From Blastomussa wellsi (lineage: Eukaryota; Cnidaria; Anthozoa; Scleractinia; Plerogyridae): a stretch of DNA of 64,000 nt. Where the stretch lies: positions 6,183,116 through 6,247,115 of the forward strand of contig OX393563.1 of NCBI GenBank assembly GCA_947652115.1, given 5' to 3'. Under the pieces are notes generated by a model that worked only from the letters and a program-made list of their open reading frames with translations, had not been told where the DNA came from and did no database searches. Positions 44,836 to 55,800 of the stretch are shown here, in pieces. Position numbers and translations under genes: made by a program. How positions within the stretch are numbered: position 1 is the stretch's first letter; each line of letters begins with the position of its first letter.

Positions 44836-44918
44836 GTAAACTCGGCAAAAATTGGAGCGACGAAAGTTTTCAAGCCTTTCTCTAAAACGTTCGTCGCTCC
44901 AATTTTTGCTGAGTTTAC
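44836..44918. repeat. Hairpin in the KIFBP 3' region
   Basis: GTAAACTCGGCAAAAATTGG, then AGCGACGAA, is mirrored by TTCGTCGCTCC, then AATTTTTGCTGAGTTTAC (about 29-bp stem, 25-base loop). It starts 108 bp after the KIFBP stop, so it is probably transcribed. Confidence 0.8.
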
Positions 44919-45423
44919 CTCGAGACTACCTCGTTTCAGCCAGAAAAACTGTCCCTGGGTCTTCGAGGATGATTTTGTTTCAGCTTGCGAGAGCTGATAA
45001 ACCTTCGTACAAAATAGTTTGTCTCTGACCTTGGCTGACTGGTGTATTTTGTTCCTAGAAGTAACGCCATTAAGTGCAACACTGTGTATGATTAAGTGTG
45101 ATTAAAAGAAGTGTCTTGTATACTTAAACGTCTTTGATGAGTTTCTAAAGACAGAATTACCAGAATTCTTGTTTGGCCGAAAGAGCATTTGGTATTTTCA
45201 AGAAAGAATGCCCGACGGAGCAGTACGGCTACCGTAGAGAATTATATCTCTAACGTACCAATTTAAAGTGCTGAAAAGTGACCCAGGAATTTCCTTCTGA
45301 CCGATAGCCCTAGAAAGGAAATTGGAAACACTACCCTTAACATCTACCTTCCCACGAATTTCCAAGAGAGCAATGAAGAAATAAATCAACATAGAATTGG
45401 CATCAACAAGAACTCGGAAAAAA

Positions 45424-45539
45424 TCCGAGTCCCAGATGGGATTTGAACCTACGACCCTCCGTAGTCTCGTCGGACGCTCTAACCATAGGCTCGATTACCA
45501 GCCGCTGTTCGAGCCTACTCTAACCACTGAGCTACCTTA
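45424..45539 (-). repeat. tRNA-derived SINE with doubled A-box region
   Basis: The minus strand begins AAGGTAGCTCAGTGGTTAGA (A box), repeats GGTTAGAG about 40 bases later after a GGCTCGAACAGCGGCTGG segment, and has GGTCGTAGGTTCAAATCCCA (B box). The spacing is too long for a tRNA, so it is SINE-like. Confidence 0.6.
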
Positions 45540-45645
45540 ATTATTTCCTCGATGTCGTCATCTGACTGCAACTACCAGAATTCATTTCGTCCCGTCAGTC
45601 TTTGTACTAGCTCAGTCGATAAATCTCTTCGTGTAAATTGTCTAA

Positions 45646-45713
45646 AGCCTGCGTTGCAGACGAACTAAACGCAGCTTCAGTCCGCAAGGTTTAGTTCGTC
45701 TGCAACTCAGGCT
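45646..45713. repeat. Palindromic hairpin
   Basis: AGCCTGCGTTGCAGACGAAC with TAAAC is mirrored by GTTTA and GTTCGTCTGCAACTCAGGCT. Confidence 0.75.
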
Positions 45714-46433
45714 CTAGCCTCCCCCGGAGCCTCAGCTACCACAGGGAGGCCATACAAGCAGTGCATCTTTGTATGTTCAAACTATAAAGAAATGTATGGG
45801 AATATTAAAAGCGTCCTACTAGTGGAAACTTATTTCGAGTAATGTTGTTTTTTTGGTTGAAATAAACGTGAACTTACCTCAGGTATTGTATTTTATCGTT
45901 CCTCGGCCCAACATGGTGAATTTGAGCGATTTAGAGGGTTTTGCGTTGACTGTTGCTTCACGTTTTAGAAGGAGACAAGTCTCCTTGTATGGGCCCCACC
46001 GGCACCCACCTACCGGTTGGTAGATTTGCTCACTGATAGGGCTGATGTTAGCCCGGTTGCGGATCTCTTCAAACTCGTTGAATACTTTTATTGATCAGTA
46101 GATCTTCATTTCCTTCTCAAATCCTTCGTCTCATCGAAAGAGCATCGATTGCAATGATTGCCATCTTAAGAACCAGGGCCGTAGGCAAAGTCAGTGAGCA
46201 CTGGGTCGTGGAGCTTTCTCAAACCCCTCCGTCCCCACCCCCCTCAGCACCTCTGCAGAGTATTATGGGGTCCCGTCCGTATCAAAATTTACTTCTTTTA
46301 GTTGGAAATATATTTAGTTGTATTGTTTTGAATCCTATTGACGTATCCGTCTCCTTGATAAACCACTTATTGTGAATATCACACGACCAGTTTGCTGGAG
46401 GCTGTTTTTTTTTTTGTTATTTTTGGGTTATTT

Positions 46434-46610
46434 AGGGTGCGTCCCTTTGGGATGATCTAGATCACGATCAGTGATCCGAGATCTCTCGGATCATGATCCA
46501 TCAAAGGCGCCGGCGAATCCTCTCTAAGAAAGGATTCACCAGTTCCTTTGATGCACCATGATCTGAGTGATCTCGGATCACTGATCGGATCACCGCAAAG
46601 GAATTCACCC
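46434..46610. mobile_element. Palindromic MITE rich in GATC
   Basis: AGGGTGCGTCCCTTTGGGAT at the left and TCACCGCAAAGGAATTCACCC at the right are imperfect inverted ends. Inside, GATCAGTGATCCGAGATC pairs with GATCTCGGATCACTGATC and AAAGGCGCCGGCGAATCC with GGATTCACCAGTTCCTTT-like sequence. Confidence 0.75.
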
Positions 46611-46951
46611 TTTAGTCTAATTTTTACAAGTGGTTTTTTCATCGTTTTTCACTGCCTCTGATAAGGTTGCTATTTTTATATCTCGGTACTTTATGTATAC
46701 TCTGTAACTTGTTAATTTTCGATATGTCTCTGTAACCCTTGTAATAAACTCGACTGCTGGTTGCCCCCTCCACATACTGTTGTGTTGTTTGCCTGTCAAC
46801 TAATAATTCTCAAACTCATTAATAATTCATCACGTTAAAACAAAGGAAATCAGAACCTTAACCGTTTTTTTGGAAATGCGATCTTAATTAGCATTGATTT
46901 TTACGATTTTAATTCTTCGTTTTCTCCGTAGTTTTAGTTTCGATTGAGAAG

Positions 46952-47097
46952 ATATATCAAACACTCGAGACAGTGTTTCATCACATTTCCAAACACCTCG
47001 AATTTCGTCAAAAATACTCCGCTGCGCGTCCTATTTTCAACTGTGTTCTCGGTGTTTGGAAATGTGATGAAACACTGTCTCTCGTGTTTGATATATT
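46952..47097. mobile_element. Palindromic MITE
   Basis: ATATATCAAACACTCGAGAC and AGTGTTTCATCACATTTCC are mirrored by GGAAATGTGATGAAACACT and GTCTCTCGTGTTTGATATAT; the centre holds a GCTGCGCGTCC loop. Confidence 0.8.
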
Positions 47098-48772
47098 ACG
47101 CGAAATGTTTTCCATTTGGCCGAGCGAAGCGAAAGACAATAGAAGAGGTTTTTCATCATCATCACCATGATTTATCAGTGGGTTTTAAAGATAATGAGAG
47201 GTTTCGCCTGGACATTCGTGTAGGAAACTGTCCGTAATTGAGGTGTCCGTTTCCAACTGCACCTTTATTTTAAATTCGGCAGAAAATCTAGACGATGCAA
47301 GTGCCTCGTCTTCCTTCATGCCAGCTACGGCATTGGCAACATGAATATGTACTACGATTGTATAGTTTCTGCATATACCAAACTACCGATTAAATCAGCG
47401 AAATTTTGCTACAGCTGAACCTCTCTTTGAAACAACAGACGCTTTAGAAGTTTCAACAAGAGTAAAGTGTATAGGGATCGGGACATGTGCAGAGCTGCAA
47501 ATGACAGACGGACATCAGGTAATGACCGACCAGCACAGTCACCATGAAAAACGTCAACTTTGGCAATGTGCAAAATGGCCTTCAGATCAAAGGAAACCTT
47601 GAAATAGTAGTTTACTAAGGTAGAAAAACACCAAAGATGCACCAATAAACTAAGAAGAATCAAGGAAGGCTTTGAATGAGGAAGATTGAGAAGGATCGCA
47701 ATTGACGAATTTGAAAAATTTAGGCTAACCAAGGAGCTCTGTAAGATAACGTCCGACATCACAACTACTGTACTTTTTCCGATCAAAATGGTGCCTCAGT
47801 CGGCCATGTTCTTCCACAGGAAAAATATTATTTGCAACCATGGGAATTTGTAGACGGCTGCACGTGGCATGAAAGTATCTGTTCACTGATAGCTGTCTGC
47901 AGTCAACTCTCTATTAACGGACACCTACAAGACGGCAACCTCTATAAGACTGAAAACTGGCGTTGGTCCCTGTCAGCTATTATATATTTTACTGTATCTA
48001 AACTCTATAAGCCGGACACCTCTCTAAGACTGACAGTCGCGAAGGTGCCCGTCTTGGAGAGTTGGCCGTATTAGCCAACTCACTCGAACACTGCACTTTT
48101 CTCCAACTCATTTGGAGTTCGTGTCGCTTGGAAGCTCAACAAATCTTCTTTCCACGGTGATTACTTTCCAACCTCCCTTCTTATAACCCTCGTGCGGTTT
48201 GTTTCAATTTAGAGGGATTTTGTTTAGGAAATGTTCCCCATAGTAAAATCAACGAGTCCTTTGGAACGATTCTTTATTTAAAGTCAGCACGATTATTATT
48301 TGCGTGAGAACAAGCATTACAGTTCGTATTTTCGGTGCATACCTTACATTTTGCAAAAGGAGGTTATACATTAATGAACAGTGATAACACGAATAATACA
48401 AATCCACACCCAGTGGGTTTAAAAGGCACCCACACACGACCAAAACTCGCTTACGTGATTAGTTAAATATTCATAATTTGCATAAGATTGTAACAATTTT
48501 CCATTATTAGGTTGCATTGAATTTTAGAGTTAATAAGATTTACGAAAGCTGCTGCAGAATCTTCATTATCAGTGCCACTGTAAAAGACCACTTTACTGTT
48601 CTGTGTATGAAAACGAGGTTTGGGGTGACCTTGATAAGATCCGAAACTAGTTAGCATAAGTACACAAGAATTTACGATCAGCCTCGCTTCCATTCAAAGG
48701 CTTGGTAACTAAGCTGAGAACTGTAAAATGGCCAAATGCGAAATGCTGATATCAGCCACGATCATCAATTGT

Positions 48773-48940
48773 CTACTTGCACAATCCCATAATACACCGC
48801 TTCTACCCCCAAAAAAATTTGCATAGGCATTGTTTTAGATTTCCCTTGGGACATCTTCATGTCCCAGGAGAAATTGCAGACAATGATTGTGCAAAATTTT
48901 GGGGGGTAAAAGAGGTGTATTATGGGATTTGTGCAAGTAG
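48773..48940. mobile_element. Palindromic MITE
   Basis: CTACTTGCACAATCCCATAA and TACACCGCTTCTACCCCC are mirrored by GGGGGGTAAAAGAGGTGTAT and TATGGGATTTGTGCAAGTAG; inner arms TGTCCCAGGAGAAATT and ATTTCCCTTGGGACA also pair. Confidence 0.8.
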
Positions 48941-49490
48941 AAAATAGGGCATTTCCGACTTCTATCAAACATATTCGTATAGAAATGGTTTTATCTGCAT
49001 GTTCATTGTCATGCAAAGCAAACTCATTTGTATATTAATAGTTTCGCACTTAGACTCGTTTTGAAACTGTTTACTTCAAAATGTCAAAAAAGATAACAGA
49101 AATGGCGGCAAAATCGTTCGTGTGTTGTTCACTTTGAAAGCCGAGTGGAAGACGTGGAAAGAGCAAGCAAGAGAAAATATGTCGTCGAAGCCTGCGTGGC
49201 AGGCGTAATTTCTAAATCTTCTCTGAAGTTGTTATGGAAAGTTATGACAAGCAGTTAAAAAGTTGACGGGAAGATCCAAAAATGCGGTGCGAATTCACTC
49301 AGTGGTCGCTGTCCAGTAAATGAAGCAAAATCTCTGTCAACGCTTTGCGACAAGAAATTCTTGCCGCCAAGAGAAAAATTGAAAACGCATCGCACATTCA
49401 TTTTACAAATTAGTTGACCTGTTTAACCAGAGTTTGTTAACCAATCAGAAAGCTAGAATTTACTAATTATAAAGTGTTGTCATCATCAGC

Positions 49491-49765
49491 AAGCATTCTT
49501 TGTCCCCAGAGCCATTTCTCCCTCTTAGCACGGCTGGACCTGTGAACGAGGAACAAGTGGCTCTGGGGACACATGATTTGATTGGCTCGAATCAAACAGA
49601 GTTAATTCAATTACGACAAAGTCATTTTAAACACAGCGGATGTGATTGTTCTGCCTTTGTTAGATTCTAGCCAATGAAATCATGTGTCCCCAGAGTCACG
49701 TGTCCTCTTGCACAGGCCCAATCGGCTAAGAGGGACAAGCGGCTCTGGGGACGAGAATGCATCAG
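49491..49765. mobile_element. MITE with GTCCCCAGAGCC ends
   Basis: GCATTCTTTGTCCCCAGAGCC at the left is the inverse of GGCTCTGGGGACGAGAATGC at the right. A further inner inverted pair, TGGCTCTGGGGACACATGAT and ATCATGTGTCCCCAGAGTCA, suggests two joined copies. Related to 32715-33055. Confidence 0.7.
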
Positions 49766-49811
49766 CAAGCAGTAAGTGCAGTATGTGCCATTTCGGGTAC
49801 AGTCCTCTCGC

Positions 49812-52800
49812 CTACTTCTTGCCCTCATCATTCCCGTCAGGCGGTGGGCGGTTCTGAAGATGCAGTATATCCCTTAGTGACTCGCTCATGTAGTAAGGCT
49901 TCTCTGCACTGCCGTCATTTATCTTAAGATCCTCCACTATAATACATAACAATTAAAAATAACAAAAAAATATAAATATCGTAATAGCTCTTTTAAGCCA
50001 TCAGGTGGTTAGGACCTTTGGAAGGGGGAAGAAGGCTAAACAGAGAGCAGGGGGCCTTGATTTTAGTCACATTATCAGTTGGGGTTCACGAGCATTACTT
50101 CAAGAACGATAGCCTAAAAACATATTCTCACCACGTGATGATTCATTTGGGAGGTTACAATTGTGAAATTCGTCATGCGCAACTGACTGCATTTGAGTAT
50201 GTACGAACAGAACAATTGTAACCTCCCAAATGAATCATCACATAATCTGAATCGGGTAGAAACGTCAGCCGAATTGGTCTATTTAATTTATATCTTTCCC
50301 TTGATGTTTTAGGCACATTTCGTGTATGCTCAAAAGCGCTTAGTCATAATATAAGAGCTGTTTTACTAAACTAAGCAGAAACATGTCCGTGACAGTGTTC
50401 CTTTGATAGTTACGGGGCGGGACTTTCCGGGCTGTTTCCTTGAATAAGAAAAGTACAGTTCCACTTGTCGGAAAATCAACACCGGAAATTCCATTCAAAT
50501 TGTAAGCACTCTGTATCTACAGGTATACTGTATACTCACAGAAACACAGGAATATGGTGTCGATGGCCATGTCATACACATCAAAGAACAGGATTGCTAC
50601 TGCGTACGCAAAAATCACCATGGCCTGGAAAGTGGGATGAAAAATGGAATTCGTTAAGTGAAACAAAATTTAACGTGCGCGCGCGTGTGCTTGTGTCCAA
50701 GGCCAGCCCCATGACGTCTCCCATGACTGAGTGTCTGGAGAGGACAACAGGGCGGTACACAGTTCTTAGAAGGGTAAACAGGTTGAGAAAACAAAAGACC
50801 AAACAGCAGAAACAATGATAGCCCTTTCCAAGAAGGAGCTATGTCAGAGACATTTTGAGTTATTTCTTCGACAACCTAAATTATCCTTAAAATTTAGGAA
50901 AGCTAAAAATAAAAGTTTCCTAAGGAAGAAAAACACCAAAGGAGTGATACTAAACCAAAAAGGAACAAGGATGGCTGAGGATGGAGAAGTTTGAAACGGA
51001 TTGGAAATGCCCATTTTGAAAAATTTAGGCTAAATTTTTCAAAGTGCACGAACGAGAACGTAGCTCCTTTAACACAATAGAGGTGTATGCTACAGGGAGC
51101 AAATGAAATTACAGGTTCCAAAGCGCTTCGTAGTATCTGGGGAGGACACGTGCGCGCATGGGAGATTTAAAATATAGTAGGTGTGTCTGTAGAACTGGCG
51201 CCATTACCAAATGTCCTCTTAGGAGGGTTGTCGGCCCATTGGAAGTTAGGTTAACGGAGGTTCGATTATATCTGATGTTAAGACTGATTTACACCAGTGA
51301 CATAATGACGTAAAGAAAATAAAAGGTTTTCTCCATAATGGAACTGTGATCTTGCTATCGTTATGTTACGGACGACAGAGCCAGTTTCATATCGAGTGTC
51401 GTAAAACCAAAACAACTTGAATGAAGTAATTACTTTGGCCAGTCACAAAGGACGGACACAAACCAGTGAGCTAATCAAAACTCGAAAACATTACAAGTAG
51501 CTGACACAAAGCGCGGGAAAACCTGCACGCGCGAGTCAAGATTGGGTTTTGGTTTTACTTCTGATTAGTTGAAAGACTGGCGCGCAGAAATAAAAAACCA
51601 AAGCAATTCGATAATTACAAACGCAACTGGAACATTCTCTAAAAGCCCTGTAAAAGCAAAAAAGGTATAGAGATGTGTAAATAATTCTACTTGCAAAGAA
51701 CAACCTTTTAAAGAACTTACAATCGTTGGCACGACATCATACTGAAGTGTACCGGGGTCATCGGTGTTTATTTTGTCAAACCAAAAGAAACTGCACACAG
51801 CTGAAAAAAAATATAAATAAATACACATTACTCCGAGCAATTAGAGAGGACTGATGCTAAAGTACTGTTTGGCGACAAGTGGTTGTTTTTTGCCTTCACA
51901 CCCGAACATTGGCTCTATAGCGTGTGCTCACTTTGCTGATAAGAGCCCAACGTAAACAGTGACCAAAGACTAACTTCTCATCACAGGGAGTACTGAGAGT
52001 GATTTTAATACACGATTTCTCCACCAGGTTAACAGACGCAAAACAAGAATCAAGAACATCGCAAACAAACGAACTGTCTTGATGCCAACCTCGTTCCCAG
52101 GGTCTCTCATCTTCCCGCCCTCCTCTCTCACTCCGGGAGGGCGGGAAGATGAGAGACCCTGGCATCGACATTGTCTTGATGCACCGCCAAATTCTCACTG
52201 ATAACTCAAGGAGAAAATTGAGGCAATGGTTAAGGAGAATTGATTTTTCGAGCTTGCGATCGAAAGGCTAGCTGAACAATATAGAATAAATAACGTGACG
52301 CACCAACAATTCCAACCACCAGAAGCTTGCCCAGGAACAGTAGGAATGACGTCACACTGTTAACAGCTATTACCCTGTTGATAGCGGACAATAATTAGTG
52401 GCTATCAACAACCCTGCAGTGATCCCGATCCTTTGTGGAATAACTACTGTAACGGAAATCTTTAGATTCTATTACAAAGACGACTACAACTAACAGTTTT
52501 ACATCAACGCACAGTTAACCAGTATCAATATTGGCTTTTGTCGGCAATTGCAAAGATTTGAACTGATTCCATGATCAATCGATTTGTTCACCTCAGCACA
52601 TTTTCCAGTAACAGCATGAAGGCCTCCTTGGCAGAACTGCAGAAATTGGTCCCTTTAATGGCAATCTAAAATATAACAACGACATTTGAATTAAAGTTCG
52701 GTTACATATACGGCGCGCCCTAGTCTTAAACCGTAGGTACGTTGGCACGTTTTCTTTATACTGAATGTCTCAGAAAAACAGGCAATGCAGTCATGTGCTT

Positions 52801-55800
52801 ACGCAGCGTGATCTACTCTAGAAAAACTGCAAAGGACAAATAAGGCGCGAGCGTGGTAGCTATTTCATAATTACTAAGAAGGGAAAAAGATTAAAATTCA
52901 GTTTCTTACTATAATGTAAGCATTCTTGTTGAGGAACTTGAGGCATTTCTCCAGGCACCAAAAACAACACTTGCAGCAGCTTAAAAAGGAAATGGTTTAA
53001 TCTTTTAGTCTTTAAAAAATTGTTGTATTTTCATTTATTTATTTTTTTATTTTATTTCTCTGCCACAAAAAAGGTTTACAAGCTTGGATCGGTCAAACAA
53101 ACTAATGCGCATGCTTGCTGGTCTATTTGAATTTCATCAGTTACATTTCAACATAATCTATTCCCAAAATAAATAATATTTTTGTATGATCAAAGTTACG
53201 AAAGTTATGAAATTCGACATGAAAGACAAGTGTTCTATTTTGGTATATGTGAACACTGCGAGAACCTATTATTGCAATGCGTGATTAAAAATATATTGCA
53301 TGCGTGATTAAAAAAAGCCAAACAACAAAGTAGTTAGTGAAAATACCAATTTGAAAAAGTAAAGACTTTGAACAAGCATCGTGTATACTAACCACATGAC
53401 GAACTTGACAATTTTGTTATCCTGTCCCGATTCTAAAATTTTAATCAGAAACAACAAAATACAATTGGTCAGGTTACCATATCACAAATACTTCATCTTC
53501 CTAATTTCTACAACAGTCAAATTAAAGTTGTGCAATCCAAGGGCTAATAATAGTTAATTATAATGGATAAGTGGCCCGTCAGAGAGCGCTTACAAAAGTT
53601 CCATTTTCGGTGACCGAAAATGCCGTTTTAGTGTGGACGGAACGCCAATCCAGAGAAAAAAGTTGCGTTTTGAAATTTGTCCGGATTATTGTGGACGTAG
53701 CCTGAGAGTATTTCTACTCCCCTGGGTGGGATGCTAGTCCATCGCAGGGTTACCTCCTAGCATTAAATTCGCCGGTACCCATTTATACAACTGGGAAGAG
53801 AAGTACTATGATAGTATCTTGCCCAAGGACAAAACGCAGTGCCCCGACTGGGGCTCGAACCCGGACCGCCCGATTCGGAGTCCAGCGCACTAACCATAAG
53901 GCCACCGTGCCTCCCTATAATTATAATGATCGCACCTTTAAGTTTGCGATCAATGTACTCCAGCACTGCTCTGATGAACTGGACAATGGCAATGATGGCG
54001 GATCCAAAGGCTAAAGAACCAGTGTGGTATCTGTAAATAGAACAGCGATATTTCTTGTTTACAAACATTGACGTCACATCTCTTTCGGTATTCAAATTTT
54101 TCAACCACGGAACAAAAGAAGTCATTGTTTCAACAGCCGATTAGGTTCTGGTCGGCATATTAATAGCAATGGATGATGTCACGAGAAACATAGCTATACT
54201 CATGTTAACCAGTTTGCTTGTTTATTACCGACATCTTTAGGTGGAACGGCCGTCATTTAGGTTCTGCCAGTGAAGTTGCACGGCGCATAAATTCGAGTTT
54301 ACCGCGAACCGCGAACCGCGAACCGCTGGAGATCACGTGACCAGTCTTTCACGTCACGTTTGAGGTTTTCGACGTGCGTTTTCAACGTGGAGAGGCGTGT
54401 TTTCAAGTATAACATTTACCTGAAAGCTTTTAGCATATAATTCTTGTTTTATCCCACGTAATGATACAAAAATATTATGGAGTAGGTCTTTATCCATTAG
54501 CAGAAGCACAAATTTGGGCCAAATGCTAAATTTGATGAATTCTATTGGATTTTGAAAACAAGTGCCATCCATGGCTGCTGATTCAAAATGGCGACCAATC
54601 TAGTCCACGGCCAATCTGAATGGAATTACGTTTGAACGTCGAACCGCAAACCGCGGTTAGAGGTTCGCGTTAAACTTGGATAAACCACTGATCCTTTTAG
54701 TGAGTGCCAAAAGTTTTTTAGCGAGTGCCAAAAGCTTTTTAGCGAGTGCCAAAAGCTTGTTAGTGAGTGCCAAAAGCTTGTTAGTGAGTGCCAAAAGCTT
54801 TTTAGTGAGCGCCAAAAGCTTTTTAGTGAGTGCCAAAAGCTTTTTAGTGAGTGCCAAAAGCTTTTTAGTGAGTGCCAAAACCTTCTAACCAGGTATCGAC
54901 AATGTTACCAGAATATATTTAGTTTAGGAAGCTCTCTTTTAACGACAAGAACACCAAATATACAGCGGCGTAAACACTTACCTTATGGTGCGCCACAAGG
55001 ATACCATGATGGGAAAGGTAGGGACATCCTGTAAAGAAGCAAGCAAACGAATTAAATAACAATTAAGTCGAATAGATGAAATTACATGTCCATTGTCAAC
55101 ATTCGTTAGAATCACGAACGGTTCCGACAGGGAAATGCAAAGTTCTGGAGCTTTAGTATCAATTTCAACATCAGGAGGACTGCAACTTGGAGGATTGACG
55201 AAAAGATAATAAATTTACCCCCTCCCTCCCAATCCACCTTTCTAATAAAGCGTTACCACAATTTATACGATCACTGAGAAAATTCTCCTCGCACGCTAAT
55301 TGGTCAAGAGCTATGGTCGACGAGAGTAACGCTAGCAAGGTAACGCAAGGCAAAGTTCGAAAAACTTGAGAAATGGTCGCGACTTATCCAAATGTCAACT
55401 GGAACGTTTGGGACGAAAATTGCTACATTCGTACGAGCTGTCACACATGCGCCCGATTTCGCACTGTTTTCCATCTAATTCACAGCTAAATGATTTTCGG
55501 TGTTGTTTTATAAAACAAATCGCCCACATTTTCCAATCTTCTACACTATTGAACGCCATAGAAATGACGCTATAACATGTCCAAAGCTTTGCTGTGAAAC
55601 CACTCGGCTAACGGCTTAGTGATTGGAGTTTTGAACGCTTTATGCCGTCATTTCTATGGTCTTCAAGCGTGAAGACCATGGAAATATATTTGTTAAGTAC
55701 ATTAAGTGATTTTCATTGAGTGTAGCAAAACCAAAACTGTATACCACTCTGGCCAATCACAAAGGACACGGACAATCCAGTGAACCAATCAAACTCGAAG

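Larger units (their letters stand above)
44729..49811. other. KIFBP/SLC44A convergent spacer, palindrome-rich
   Basis: Between two convergent genes. It contains at least six separate inverted-repeat elements and one SINE, listed below. A repeat at 48590-48733 shares GTATGAAAACGAGGTTTGGG and CCATTCAAAGGCTTGGTAAC-like blocks with 59683-59860. The 47888-48075 block, with CAGTCAACTCTCTATTAACG and repeated GGACACCTCTCTAAGACTG-like units, looks like a Tigger/pogo-type MITE. A minus-strand AATAAA at 48273-48278 could end SLC44A. No protein-coding gene is recognised. Confidence 0.5.

Noticed and set aside
45424..45539. Possible tRNA gene
   Set aside because: A and B boxes are present, but the spacing is too long and no cloverleaf closes; a SINE is likelier.
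54694..54882. CRISPR-like regular repeat array
   Set aside because: Units abut with no unique spacers, the host is eukaryotic and the array is intronic; it is a minisatellite.
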